The notes beneath the pieces are model-generated. The model made no database searches. It saw only the letters and a program-made list of their open reading frames with translations, and was not told the DNA's origin. From Schistosoma mansoni (taxonomy: Eukaryota > Platyhelminthes > Trematoda > Strigeidida > Schistosomatidae): 64,000 nt of DNA. The stretch spans positions 1,922,001 through 1,986,000 of the forward strand of contig NW_017386006.1 in assembly GCF_000237925.1 (NCBI RefSeq), in the 5' to 3' direction. Shown one piece after another: positions 11,199 through 22,336 of the stretch; the stretch's first letter is position 1; each line of letters begins with the position of its first letter. The translations under genes were made by a program, and so were the position numbers.

Positions 11199-12070
11199 CT
11201 AGTGGTGATCTGAAGCTATGTCAGCTCCTCTCCGGGTTCTCACATCTTCCATTGTCCTTCGGAATGTTTTGTTGATACAGATGTGATCTATCTGGTTCTC
11301 TGTGGTGTGGTCCGGTGAGATCCATGTAGCTTTGTGTATGTGTTTGTGTGGGAATATTGTGCCGCCTATAACCAATTTGTTGAATGAACACAGATTTACA
11401 AATCTCTCCCCATTTTCATTTCTCTCTCCTAATCCATTTCGTCCAATTATATCTTCATATCCAGTGTTGTCCACTCCAACCTTAGCATTTAGATCTCCCA
11501 TCAGGATGGTGAGGTCCTTTCGTGAGCACTTCTCTATAATTGATTGCAGCCTCGAGTAGAACTGATCTTTATCATCGTCGTTGCTATCACTGGTGGGTGC
11601 ATAACATTGGATAACATTCATTGTGATCCCTTCCTCCTTTGTTTTGAATGATGCTTTGATTATCCTGAGTCCATGAGATTCCCATCCCACAAGTGCATTT
11701 CATGCTTCTTTGGACAGAATTAGAGCAACTCCCTGAGTGTGTGGAGCATTTTCCCTTCGTGACCGGAGTACAGCAGCATCTCTCCTGTACCTAGCCTATG
11801 TTGTCCAGTTTGTGTCCAATGGGTTTCGCTGATTCCGAGTACTGCCAATTTGTATCTCCTCATTTCCATTGCTATTTGACTGGTCTTTCCTGTCTCCCAC
11901 ATTGTCCGGACGTTCCATGTACCTATAAAGAGTGTTGCTCTGGTTGTTAGAAGGTGTATCGGCCTCTTGACTTCCGAAAAATTTTGGCTTTCATCATGAG
12001 GTGTCATAATTATTCCTTCAACTCCGAGGGCAGAGTTTAAATGGTTTGAATTATTTTTTCGGGTTAGCAA
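11199..12070 (-). pseudogene. RTE endonuclease domain, frame-broken (copy B)
   Basis: Encodes an APE-type endonuclease that nicks target DNA for target-primed reverse transcription. It reads as two pieces (12070-11720 and 11690-11199), because one C is missing near 11753 relative to the intact copy at 20588-21460, and a TGA replaces an arginine codon near 11700. Motifs GTWNVRT, SETHW, GDLNAKVG, IDHI and the terminal SDHH are all visible. A TAG directly after SDHH closes the frame. Confidence 0.85.
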
Positions 12071-12184
12071 TTTTTTAGCGAGTTCGTTTTTCTACGGGAT
12101 GGGTTCGCTAACCCCATGGCCAACTCTCCTCCTTTGTGTGGGCTTTGGACCGGCAGTAACTCTAGAAGAGCTGCAAGTGGAGTT

Positions 12185-12638
12185 ATTACACCCCTGAAAT
12201 GGCCATGATATATAAAATTGGGATACCTTAAACGTTTAGTAAATAATTCAAACATATATATCAGAGAATTTGTAATGAAACAGTCGTACAATCGGTAATA
12301 CTTAATAAATGTCGAACTTTCTACGGACAATAGAACAGAAGTCAAAAAAGAATAGTCCACTTTAATCAACGAAAATCCTTCTAACTGGCTACCAATTAGA
12401 TTCATATAAAAATTGTTTTGTCTGATTAAACTATAAGTTTCATCATAGAGATTACAAGCTCTAATTAACCAAATTATGTTTGGGCGTTTTCAATAATAAT
12501 CAGAGAACATTATTATTGAATTTCAAGAAAAATTTTGCATTTTATGTTTAGATCAAATTCATTTTGACTAATAACTATTCGAATTAACCACAATATTAAA
12601 ACAAAATTTACTTGAATAGAAACAAATAACTTTTCATT
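12185..12638 (+). other. 5' flank of the first GPCR gene
   Basis: From about 12340 to the start codon this region is alignable, in reverse complement, with the 5' flank of the third receptor gene (about 43872-44140); shared blocks include ttgggcgtttt and attttgcattttrtttа-like stretches of low complexity. It therefore belongs to the duplicated unit and may hold the promoter. No TATA or trans-splice acceptor could be fixed. Confidence 0.5.
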
Positions 12639-13712
12639 ATGAGAGCCAAATTTAATTCTACTGATTTCTATACTCCATTGGACACATTGGTTGATTGTTT
12701 GATGTTAGAACAAGGACATCCAAATGCCAGTAAAATACTATGTCATATTTCAATAGTTCTCGGAAGTATTATGGCTTATGTATTCCCAGTGATTGGAGTC
12801 GCTGATTTGATTTCCAATTGTATTGTTGCTACAATATTTCTATACTATCTACAGCATAATAGACAATTCATATATTTGGGAGTTCTAGCTTTATCAGACA
12901 TTTCAATCGTTATCACTATTGGATGGTTGCGTTGGTTTCCTACATTTGGTCTACCATTCGCAACAGCAGGAAATACATATTACTTCATCTCATTAACATC
13001 AACTACTAGCTGCAAACTGTATGTGTTCTTTCAATCACTCACCTGTATTTTTCGTGGAAACATCTTTCTAATAATGGCATTTGATCGTTTGCTGTTGATT
13101 CATAAACCATTATTGTTTAAGAAACATCCCAAATATACTGTCTGGATAATAATCACTACAGTCTTCATTATATCCATTGTAATGTCACTACCTATTTCCA
13201 TATATAGTGATTTGATTCTCGTAACCAATCGTAATATATGTTGGCAAAAATTCTATACTGACTTCCTGGTAATTTACCAAGCTTTGCTTTCATACACAGG
13301 TCTAACACAATTCTTAATCGTCATTATGATTGATACATCTTTTTTAGTGAGTGTGGTACGTTGGTCTCGTAGTCGTCCTCAGCCGATGGATACACAAACA
13401 TCAAAAATGACTAGCAATGGACGTACTATCACGATGCTTGCCCTCCATACTTTTGCATTTTTATGTGCATTACCATGTGTGATCTCTTATCTCCTATCAA
13501 TTACTTTTCATCGTCCAACTCATAAACTCTCAGAAGAATACGTTCGTTTCATATTACTCTTTTTGAATATTGGATGGAATTTGATTTTTCTTCAATCATC
13601 TTTGAATATCGTTTTGTATTGTTTTCGCATCAATAAGTTTAAAAAAATCCTACTTAAACCATTAACTAATTATCGTAACAAAACATCGACCTTTGGTAAG
13701 AGATCAATTTAA
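12639..13712 (+). CDS. Rhodopsin-like orphan GPCR, single exon
   Basis: Predicted plasma-membrane seven-transmembrane receptor of 357 residues in one exon. The N terminus has glycosylation sites (NST at 6, NAS at 29). Segments are about TM1 44-70 (N60), TM2 76-100 (D87), TM3 125-150, TM4 166-190, TM5 207-240, TM6 262-288 and TM7 302-328. C125 and C201 can form the usual TM3-ECL2 disulfide. The DRY motif is DRL (149-151), the TM6 motif is CALP (276-279), and NPxxY is NIVLY (323-327). Ligand unknown. The pattern and lack of introns recall the platyhelminth-specific rhodopsin-like orphan receptors (PROF1), but that assignment is inference. The start aligns with its paralogs. Confidence 0.9.
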   Translation: MRAKFNSTDFYTPLDTLVDCLMLEQGHPNASKILCHISIVLGSIMAYVFPVIGVADLISNCIVATIFLYYLQHNRQFIYLGVLALSDISIVITIGWLRWFPTFGLPFATAGNTYYFISLTSTTSCKLYVFFQSLTCIFRGNIFLIMAFDRLLLIHKPLLFKKHPKYTVWIIITTVFIISIVMSLPISIYSDLILVTNRNICWQKFYTDFLVIYQALLSYTGLTQFLIVIMIDTSFLVSVVRWSRSRPQPMDTQTSKMTSNGRTITMLALHTFAFLCALPCVISYLLSITFHRPTHKLSEEYVRFILLFLNIGWNLIFLQSSLNIVLYCFRINKFKKILLKPLTNYRNKTSTFGKRSI

Positions 13713-14174
13713 TTTGGTAGATAGTTATGAATTGATGATCTTGGATACCGTGGTATCAAACACATTGACTTCATTTAATCCAAGCTTAAGAAATTTTATC
13801 ATATAATTGTTTTTGTAAACTCACCATGTATTATTTTCAGCTAGATCATTTTTTTGGCATAACATTGATTTCATTTCATTGTACCGTTTATTTTGTAGAA
13901 TATTCTTTGTATTCATTTAATGTGACATTCATCATATGTTTTCTATAGTCATTTTGAGTATTTCTCTCTCTCAAGTGTAGGTAAAATAGATTTATGAATA
14001 AATGTATTATTTGAAATGTTTGATGTCTTTTGAAAAGTGAAATGTATCTTTTCCTTCAATCAATATAGTCTACTAATTATCATTGTGGAAGTCCCTGTAA
14101 ATACTTATCAAATGTTATTAGTCATTCAATATGACAGTAGTTTCTCACTTTCAAGTATTCCGTAATATCCGCAA
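13713..14174 (+). other. 3' flank of the first GPCR gene
   Basis: AT-rich. An AATAAA at about 13998 could serve as a polyadenylation signal. No other feature seen. Confidence 0.4.
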
Positions 14175-14455
14175 TGGTGTGTGCTACTGATATCAACAGA
14201 TATGAGTAGTATATATCATCAATTGAAAGTGAAATGCCTAGTGGCATAAGGTTAAGAAGATTGAAGAGAAGAGAACGAGAACAGAGAATGATTGGTGTGG
14301 AAACGAAGGAACAATCAAATCTGCGACAATTGATTGCTATTTTGCAAATGAAGTATTTACTATATGGTTCTCAGATTTGACTAACATACTCTGTAATTTT
14401 GGTATTCGGATAGATTTGGTTATCCCTGCCTGTGTTCTCGTCCACTACACCGTGC
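14175..14455 (+). repeat. TG..CA dispersed repeat, copy 1
   Basis: Begins ggtgtgtgctactgatatc and ends gttctcgtccactaca. Diverged reverse-complement copies lie at 17757-18065 and 49403-49701. The TG..CA ends and length near 300 bases suggest a solo LTR, but the family is unknown to me and no clean TSD is visible at this copy. Confidence 0.6.
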
Positions 14456-16067
14456 CCAGTTGGATACATTCGTGAACATGAAAAAGAAAAAAAGAGAAGT
14501 TTGAACTAGTAAACTAAGTAAACATAAGAAAAGTCTTGTGATTTACTTACTTTTTGACCTCACAGTTGTTAATACATTTGTACAGAAACGTTTTCTTTAA
14601 TATTTTGTTAAACCCTAGATCTGATAAATACAATTGTATGTTAGAAATTTAGTTTATCTTAATTTACGCTGATAATGGTATGAGCGTAACGTGAAATTTA
14701 CCTTATGGAGTAAAGTCTAGCTGTTTTTACTCAGACTATTCGCTAATAAAGGTGAAGTCCTGATGACTATCGGACAATTGAATGAAAGCGTATTTAGTGT
14801 ATTAATCGTCTATTTTAATTCATAGATCTATGTAAATTACGTATCATTTAAAGTAACTATTGTACTAAAATATAGATATGTGAATGACAATTTCCGTTTT
14901 CAATAAACTATCATCAGATTCAACAACACATTAGAGATCGCAGCACCGAACTTAAAAATTGGATTATTTATACCGATATAACTGATGGTGAATCCATCAA
15001 GTCAAATTCTTCTATGGAGAAACACTGACAGATGTTCTAGAAATTCGCTCACTTGTCCTTATTAATCCATTCTATCTTGGTTGAACATAGGTGGGGTTGC
15101 AACGGTCAACAGTCCTAACACAGTTCTCCCAAGGTTAAAACCAACCAATCTTTCTTAAGAAGCTATTATGTTTTTGGTCCTTCGGATGACACATTACTAA
15201 TAAAAAAATCGGGGTCTAAATATAAGGGGAATGGATCTAACCACTTTCCGATATTTCCCTACCAAATAATCTAATAGCCATTTCAATTATAAAGTAACAA
15301 AATACATATCCCCACATTTGTTACATTCTCATAACCTAAATCTATCCGATTTCATTATCCATTAACTTGCATATACCCATTTGAATAATTTATTCAGAAC
15401 CCACTCGAAATTGATTACCTCTTGACAATTTCTGAAGGGCACTGTCATTTGATTATTAATTAAACACAGTCAGTCATTATCAACGTTGAGCCTGGGAGAG
15501 ATGTTTGTTGGCCTAACTTGGCATAATCCTCTAACGTTATAAGAAAAGATGAACAAGATTTGCAGTAAAAGGAATGCAATAAAACGGTAGCAATGACAAT
15601 GAAAAAAATAATTGAGAATATCATTATAAAGATAGAGTATAAATGTTCTAATGAGTGAGTAGTGTAACTCAAAATCGAGAGGAAAATGAATGGATATACG
15701 CCATTGTGAACGATTTTGACATATGTCATTTGTAGTCGTCGGCATCTACATGTGGTTCACACATGAACCCTGATCAGGTTGTTCGCATCAGCCAGCGTAG
15801 CTTAGGCCATCAGTTAATGGGCTTATAGATTGATGCAAAGTTTCGTTTTGGCCACATCTACCGTTCTTTTAACCTACTCCTGATCTAGCAAATACAGTCT
15901 ATCGAGGTAAAATGTTATTAAAGGAAAATTATACATGTCCTAACCACCACAGCTAATGAACTATTACAACTTCACTAGCCTTTATCCCACCTTAAACCTA
16001 ATAAACTATTTGTAACCTTAACACTGACCACTCACTTGTTTTACGAAACGCAAGCAATGCTTCGAGT
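14456..16067. other. Intergenic, contains the end of the inverted duplication
   Basis: 14880-15125 matches 40845-41095 in reverse complement (for example the block ataggtggggttgcaacggt), marking the far edge of the duplication that includes the receptor gene. From 15126 to 16067 no feature was recognised. The overlapping open frames at 15460-15745 have no domain. Confidence 0.55.
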
Positions 16068-16471
16068 ATTTACTTACTTAAGCCTGTTACACATCGTCAA
16101 GGAGCATAGGCCACCCACCAGCATTCTCAACCAAACTCTGTCTTAGACAGTCCTTTCCAGTTGTTTCCAGCTGCTATCCATTCTTCTGATATCTGCTTCC
16201 AAATCCCGACGCAGTGTGTTCCCTGGTCTTCCTCTTTTCCGCTTCCCTTCAGGATTCCAAGTTAGGGCTTGCTTTGTGATGCAGTACGACGGTTTCCTCA
16301 GTGTGTGTCCTACCCATCTACACTGTTTTTTCCTGATTCCCTCTCCATTTGGAAGCTGGTTTGTTCTCTTACATAGCAGGTTGTTGCTGATGGTATCCGA
16401 TCAACAGTGAATATCTTGGATAGACAATTGTTTAGATATAGTTGTACTTTTTTGATGATGTTTATAGTAGT

Positions 16472-16804
16472 TGATGTGTGGGCGAGAATGATAATGATTG
16501 GTTGTTTTGCTTAGTCAGACTTGTAGATAGTGTGACAGGTGTCAGATGAGTTATATATCCCCCTATCCTTATTTATTTATTTGTTTATTATTATTATTAT
16601 TGATAGATTATCCGTTTGCCGTTGTATTGTGTCGGTTTTGGTGTGGGAATATATTTACGTTCTTGTCAAGCTAATCACGTGTTCTTGATCTGAGTTTTGC
16701 TGAAGTCTTGTAGAGTAGACACTGGGAGGAAATCTAGTGCAGACATACGTCTAAGGTAAATTAACGTCCCATTCGTGTATACAAGAAAAGGGACCGTTAT
16801 AACA
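16472..16804. mobile_element. Solo LTR inserted in the old RTE copy
   Basis: 333 bases from TGATGTGTGG to GTTATAACA, flanked by the exact 5-base TSD GTAGT (16467-16471 and 16805-16809). Removing it restores the alignment of the surrounding RTE sequence. This is the signature of an LTR left after recombination. Orientation is not determined. Confidence 0.75.
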
Positions 16805-17756
16805 GTAGTGGTTCTCCAAGTTTTGGCTTCGTACAATGGAACTATTTTGACTTTTATACTGAGAGTTCTGATTTTGGTGTTAGCTTATAGTTTTTTTAAG
16901 CAGCAAATATTCTTCAGTTGTAGGAGTGCAGTCCATGCTTTTCCGATCCGTGCATTCACATTTGTAATAGATCCTCGTCGTTCATCAGTGATGCTGTTTA
17001 GATAGGTACGCAAACGTTTCCACCTGTTCCAGAGCTTCCCCATCAACTGTGGTTGGGTTGGTATTCCCAGTGTTGTATTTCAGGATCTTGCTTTCTACCT
17101 TGTGTCTGTGGAGGTCTACTAATGTGAAGGCTTTTGTTACACTGACTGTCTTCACTTGCATATGTTGATGTGTATGGGATAGAAGAGTTAGATCACCTGA
17201 GAAGTTCATATCGTCTGGTTGTATTCAAACTGTCCATTGTACCCCGTGCATCCCCTCACACGTCGATGTCTTCATAATCAAGTCAACTGCAAGACGTAAA
17301 AGAGAGGGGGGAGTCAGCATCCTTGTCTGACACCAGTCATCACTTGTAATGCGTCTGTCAGCTATCCTCCATGAACAACCTTCCGGTGTCATCCGTAGCA
17401 TGAATTCCGGATGATGTTGACGATCTTCTCAGGTAAACTGTAATTTTGAAGAACATTTACATAATGTTCTCCATTCCACACTGTCAAACGCCTTCTCATA
17501 TCCAAGCAAATTGATTTATAATGACGAGTTCACTGAATTAATTGTTTAACGATGATTCATTGTGCTGCAATTAGGTCTGAGTATGACCGATCCTTACGGA
17601 ATCCACCCTGTTGATCCCGTAATTGGGTGTCTACTGAATCTTTCATCTGGCTCACCAACACTCTGTTGAAAACGTTTCCAGTTAGTGATAATAGTGTGAT
17701 GCCCTTTTATTTCTCACACTTGTTCAGATTTCCTCGATGAGATATCCTTTATTACA

Positions 17757-18065
17757 GTCTGTTTGTAGTGTAGTGAACAGAACACGAGTGGGGACAATCG
17801 AATGTATTATAGACTATCTCACTAAATTCTGATAACCATACAATAAACAGTTAATTTGCAAAATAACAATCCATTGTCTCAGTCTTCACTGTTCCTTCTG
17901 TAAATATTAGTTCATCTTCTCTAATTTCATTGTTCATGCATTTTCCTACCAATTGCGCTTCATTTCAGTACTTTCCTTATCGATCTTCTGCAAAAATACA
18001 TTCTATGTCTGACCATCACCATACACTACTTATATGGATATGAGTAGACCACACCGCCTGTAGTA
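17757..18065 (-). repeat. TG..CA dispersed repeat, copy 2
   Basis: Same family as 14175-14455, reversed. It interrupts the old RTE copy, whose alignment resumes around 18062. Target duplication unclear. Confidence 0.65.
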
Positions 18066-18569
18066 ATTGTTCCTCCACACAAATTGTCCTGGATAGAACG
18101 TGGAATATCTTTTCAGTCATCTCTATATTTGACTTCAATACTTCAGGAGGTGTATTGTCAAAACCTACTGCTTTACCGCTGTTGATTTGTCTGATGACTA
18201 TTCTGATTTCTTCTATCGTTGGTGGAGTGACGTCTATGGGAAGGTGTGTGATTTATTTCGATGTCCAGTGTGTTCAGTGATGCTGGTCTATTCAAGAGTT
18301 CTTCAGAGTGTTCCACCCATCGGTCCTATTGTTCTTGAATTTCAGTGACTGACATGCCTTCTTTTTCCTTGAGCTTCGACTTACTTACTTACTTACCCCT
18401 GTTACCCACCGTGGGGGAGCATAGGCCGCCCACCAGCATTCTCCATTCAACACTGCTCCGGGTAATCCTTTCTAGTTCTTCACAGTTAACATTCATCCCT
18501 TTCATATATACTTCTATTTCCCGACGTAATTTGTTTTTTCGCCTTCCTCTTTTCCGCTCCCCAGGACGA

Positions 18570-19340
18570 TTACCTTGTGATGCACATTGGTGATTTCCTT
18601 AATGTATGTCCGATCCACTTCCAACGTCTTTTCCTAATTTTCTCTTCAGCTCCAAGCTGGCTCGTCCTCTCCCATAAAACGCTGTTGCTGATAGTATCCG
18701 GCCAATGGATGTTGAGTATTTTGCGTAGACAACTATTTATAAATACTTGTACCTTCCTGATGATGGTCGTAGTAGTTCTCCACGTTTCAGCTCCATACAG
18801 TGGGACTGTCTTGATGTTCGTATTAAAGATTCTGACCTTGAAATTGGTTGAGAGTTGTTTTGAGTTCCATATGTTCTTCAGTTGTAAAAATGCTGCCCTT
18901 GCTTTTCCAATCCTCGCCTTGACATCTGCATCCGATCCTCCTTGTTTATCAATGATGCTCCCCAGGTACTTGAATGTTTCCACCTCTTCCAGAGTTTCTC
19001 CATCAAGTGTGATTGGGTTGGTGTTCTCTGTGTTGCATTTGAGAATCTTGCTTTTTCCTTTGTGTATGTTGAGGCCTATTGATGCAGAGGCTGCTGCTAA
19101 ATTTGCTATCTTCATCTGCATTTGTTCGTGTGTATGAGAGAGGAGGGCTAGGTCATCTGCGAAGTCCAAATCATCTAATTGATTCTGAGATGTCCATTGT
19201 ATTCCGTATTTCCCGTCAGATGTCGAATTCTTCATAATCCAGTCAATCACTAGAAGGAAGAGGAATGGGGAGAGTAGACAGCCTTGTCTGACTCCGGTCC
19301 TTATTGGAAATGCATCTGTCAGCTGTCCTCCATCCACCAA
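18570..19340 (-). pseudogene. RTE reverse transcriptase, C-terminal half (copy D)
   Basis: 256 residues with [10 protein letters not shown] and FADD (60-63). The frame is lost near 18570 by a deletion that removes part of the basic tail. Upstream fingers and palm (19341-20080) contain the same stops as the 8969-12184 copy. Confidence 0.85.
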
Positions 19341-20080
19341 TTTGCACTGTAGTCCATCGTATGAATTCCGGATAATGTTGACAATCTAATCAGGAACTCT
19401 ATATTGTCGAAGAAGTTTCCATAATGTTCTCCTATCCATACTCTCAAACGCCTTCTCATATTCAATGAAGTTGACGTATAGTGATGAGTTCCACTCAACT
19501 GATTGTTCAACGATGATCCGTAGTGTCATGTTTTAGTCTGGGTACGACCGATCCTAACGGAATGCAGCCTGTTTATCTCGATGTTGGTTGTCTACTGAGT
19601 CTTTCATCTGGTTCAGCAACACCCTGTTGAAAACTTTTCCTGGTTCTGACAACAGTTTGCTGCCTCTGTAATTCTCACATTTGCTCAGATCTCCTTTCTT
19701 TGGTGTCTTGATGAGGTGATCTTCTTTTCAGTCCGTTGGCACTTGCTCCTGTTCCCAAATCTTCTTGAATAGAAGGTGAAGCATATTTGCAGTTACTACA
19801 ATGTTTGACTTCAGTGCTGCAGCTGGTGTATTGTCAGGTCCTGATGATTTCCCGCTGTTGTTTTGTCTGATAAGCATCTTGATTTCTTTGATCGTTGGTG
19901 GAGTGACAGATATAGGAAGGTCTGTGTATGCTACTTCGATGTCCGGTGGATTTAATGGAGCTGGCCTATTCAGCAGTTCCTCGAAGTATTCCGCCCATCA
20001 TTTCCTCTGCTCTTGAATCTCAGTGATGGTCTTTCCTTCTTTGTCCTTGATTCGTCTCTCCGGTTTATTATATCTCCCTG

Positions 20081-20581
20081 CTAGTTTCTTCGTTGTATCA
20101 TATAGTTGTCTCGTATTCCCTTCTCTTGCAGCTTTTTCGCCTCCGTTGCTAGTTCTCCCATGTATTTCTGCTTGTCGGCTTTAATGCTCTTCTTCACTTC
20201 CTTGTTTGCTTCTGCACAGTCTGCTTGTGCTTTGACTTTCTGTGAATGAGTTCGACTGTTATTCATTGCTATTTTCTTGTTCTTCCTTTCCTGAATCTTG
20301 TCCAGGGTTCCCATACAGATCCATTCCTTATGATGATGCTTGTTGCGACCCAGAACCTCCTGACACGTTGAAGTTAGTGCTTCTTTTATCCCTTTCCAGT
20401 TGTCCTCCATCGCAGTTTCTTGTTCTTTCAGTAGATCCTGTAGAGCTTGGAACCTGTTGTTGAGAGTTATCTCGAATCCATTGAGCTTGTCAGTATCTCG
20501 AAGGAAGGCTGTATTGAGCCTTTGTAGTGCTGTTTGTCCAGTTGTCCAGTCTTTCTTTAGCTTCAGTCTCATCTTGGCCAC
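20081..20581 (-). pseudogene. RTE linker between endonuclease and reverse transcriptase
   Basis: 166-residue lysine/glutamine-rich, probably helical segment that continues the polyprotein after the TAG at the end of the endonuclease. A frame change near its end (about 20108) separates it from the reverse transcriptase in both young copies. Confidence 0.7.
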
Positions 20582-20587
20582 AACCAG

Positions 20588-21460
20588 CTAGTGGTGATCT
20601 GAAGCTATGTCAGCTCCTCTCCGGGTTCTCACATCTTCCATTGTCCTTCGGAATTTTTTGTTGATACAGATGTGATCTATCTGGTTCTCTGTGGTGTGGT
20701 CCGGTGAGATCCATGTAGCTTTGTGTATGTGTTTGTGTGGGAATATTGTGCCGCCTATAACCAATTTGTTGAATGAACACAGATTTACAAATCTCTCCCC
20801 ATTTTCATTTCTCTCTCCTAATCCATTTCGTCCAATTACATCTTCATATCCAGTGTTGTCCACTCCAACCTTAGCATTTAGATCTCCCATCAGGATGGTG
20901 AGGTCCTTTCGTGAGCACTTCTCTATAATTGATTGCAGCCTCGAGTAGAACTGATCTTTATCATCGTCGTTGCTATCATTGGTGGGTGCATAACATTGGA
21001 TAACATTCATTGTGATCCCTTCCTCCTTTGTTCTGAATGATGCTTTGATTATCCTGAGTCCATGAGATTCCCATCCCACAAGTGCATTTCGTGCTTCTTT
21101 GGACAGAATTAGAGCAACTCCCTGAGTGTGTGGAGCATTTTCCCCTTCGTGACCGGAGTACAGCAGCATCTCTCCTGTACCTAGCCTATGTTGTCCAGTT
21201 TGTGTCCAATGGGTTTCGCTGATTCCGAGTACTGCCAATTTGTATCTCCTCATTTCCATTGCTATTTGACTGGTCTTTCCTGTCTCCCACATTGTCCGGA
21301 CGTTCCATGTACCTATAAAGAGTGTTGCTCTGGTTGTTAGAAGGTGTATCGGCCTCTTGACTTCCGAAAAATTTTGGCTTTCATCATGAGGCGTCATAAT
21401 TATTCCTTCAACTCCGAGGGCAGAGTTTAAATGGTTTGAATTATTTTTTCGGGTTAGCAA
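20588..21460 (-). CDS. RTE APE-type endonuclease ORF
   Basis: 290 residues, the best preserved endonuclease in the window. Motifs in order: GTWNVRT (50-56), SETHW with the metal-binding glutamate (81-85), CYAP (156-159), GDLNAKVG (192-199), IDHI (261-264) and terminal SDHH (287-290). It would nick DNA to prime reverse transcription. It ends with TAG immediately after SDHH, whereas the following frame continues into the linker (LVVAKM...) as one polyprotein would. The same stop is in the copy at 8969-12184. Whether this endonuclease alone has any use is unknown. Confidence 0.8.
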   Translation of the reverse strand: MLTRKNNSNHLNSALGVEGIIMTPHDESQNFSEVKRPIHLLTTRATLFIGTWNVRTMWETGKTSQIAMEMRRYKLAVLGISETHWTQTGQHRLGTGEMLLYSGHEGENAPHTQGVALILSKEARNALVGWESHGLRIIKASFRTKEEGITMNVIQCYAPTNDSNDDDKDQFYSRLQSIIEKCSRKDLTILMGDLNAKVGVDNTGYEDVIGRNGLGERNENGERFVNLCSFNKLVIGGTIFPHKHIHKATWISPDHTTENQIDHICINKKFRRTMEDVRTRRGADIASDHH

Positions 21461-21586
21461 TTTTTTAGCGAGTTCGTTTTTCTACGGGATGGGTTCGCTA
21501 ACCCCATGGCCAACTTTCCTCCTTTGTGTGGGCTTTGGATCGGCAGTAACTCTAGAAGAGCAACAGGCGGAGTTCTTGAGCTTCGA

Positions 21587-22336
21587 GCACACCGGGAATT
21601 ACAAATCTGTAGTCTAAACATTTCTTTTACATTCGAAGATATTTTTTTTAAAGAAATTATCCTGTTATTATATTATTATATATCTTCTTATTATCATTGT
21701 CAAATTTCATGGGACATGCAACCAGACTTATTCATACTCTCCTACACTAATCATGTCAATATTAAACATAATACTACATTCTTTAGGTCTATTATTAAAA
21801 TGCACTAGACATGCAATTTGCATTTAATTTCAATTTACAATAAATTACTGAAAATAATATTCTTCATTTACATAGCTGTGTAGTAAAAGATTCGAATTAA
21901 AGTACAGTACGGACGAGAAGATATTTCTTTTCAGTTAATTCAATCAACATATTGGTCGACTTTTTTAACTAATTAATTACGAATCAAAATCGGAACTAAG
22001 AAATGGCATTCTGTTATGTGTTGTGAACTAATCTTGTTTGGAGTATTACTGAAGACGAAGATGCACTTGATAATTGTTTCTTCCAACTGTAGAACTATTA
22101 AACAATACCTATTCTCGACTCAACCAGAGATCTCGATTTCTCAGATAGTAAGGTCAAGCAAATCTCCTTACGATCACAAAAATCGCACTGAGCTCAGCAA
22201 CACAAATAGCAACATTAGTCCTGATTTCTTCTTCCTATACTTACGCTTCGCCTCCCTTGATTATCTTGTTAATAAATTTCTAACTTGCAATAAACACATC
22301 CCTTCGTAATACCGTCTTCAATCTACACTGACTTTT
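21587..22336. other. Remnant of old RTE then AT-rich, nothing recognised
   Basis: The first bases (gcacaccgggaatta) continue the old RTE copy. The rest shows no feature. Confidence 0.5.

Larger units (their letters stand above)
8969..12184 (-). mobile_element. RTE-clade retrotransposon, near full length (copy B)
   Basis: 3216 bases, bounded by a 13-base TSD with one mismatch: ATTACACCACTGA (8956-8968) and ATTACACCCCTGA (12185-12197). The minus strand starts with aactccac, carries an apurinic-type endonuclease, a lysine-rich linker, a reverse transcriptase and a basic tail, and ends in a TAAG repeat. The organisation and 3' tail are those of schistosome SR2/SR3/Perere-3-like RTE elements; I cannot assign the exact family. 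Six in-frame stops are shared with the copy at 18380-21574. Confidence 0.9.
16068..18379 (-). mobile_element. Old RTE copy, heavily interrupted (copy C)
   Basis: Degenerate minus-strand RTE: 3' tail at 16068, basic C terminus, reverse transcriptase blocks around 17000-17700 and the linker around 18120-18379. It is split by a solo LTR (16472-16804), by a TG..CA repeat (17757-18065) and at 18380 by a younger RTE. A few bases of it resume at 21587. Every frame is broken. Confidence 0.85.
18380..21574 (-). mobile_element. RTE-clade retrotransposon, near full length (copy D), nested
   Basis: 3195 bases with an exact 12-base TSD CTTGAGCTTCGA (18368-18379 and 21575-21586), inserted in the old RTE copy. 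It is nearly identical to the copy at 8969-12184 over the coding part. The minus strand begins aactccgcctg and ends in a TAAG repeat. It keeps the endonuclease frame intact but has stops in the reverse transcriptase and a short deletion near 18560. Confidence 0.9.

Noticed and set aside
15460-15745. Two overlapping 90-codon minus-strand frames
   Set aside because: No domain or signal; two different frames equally open, as expected by chance.
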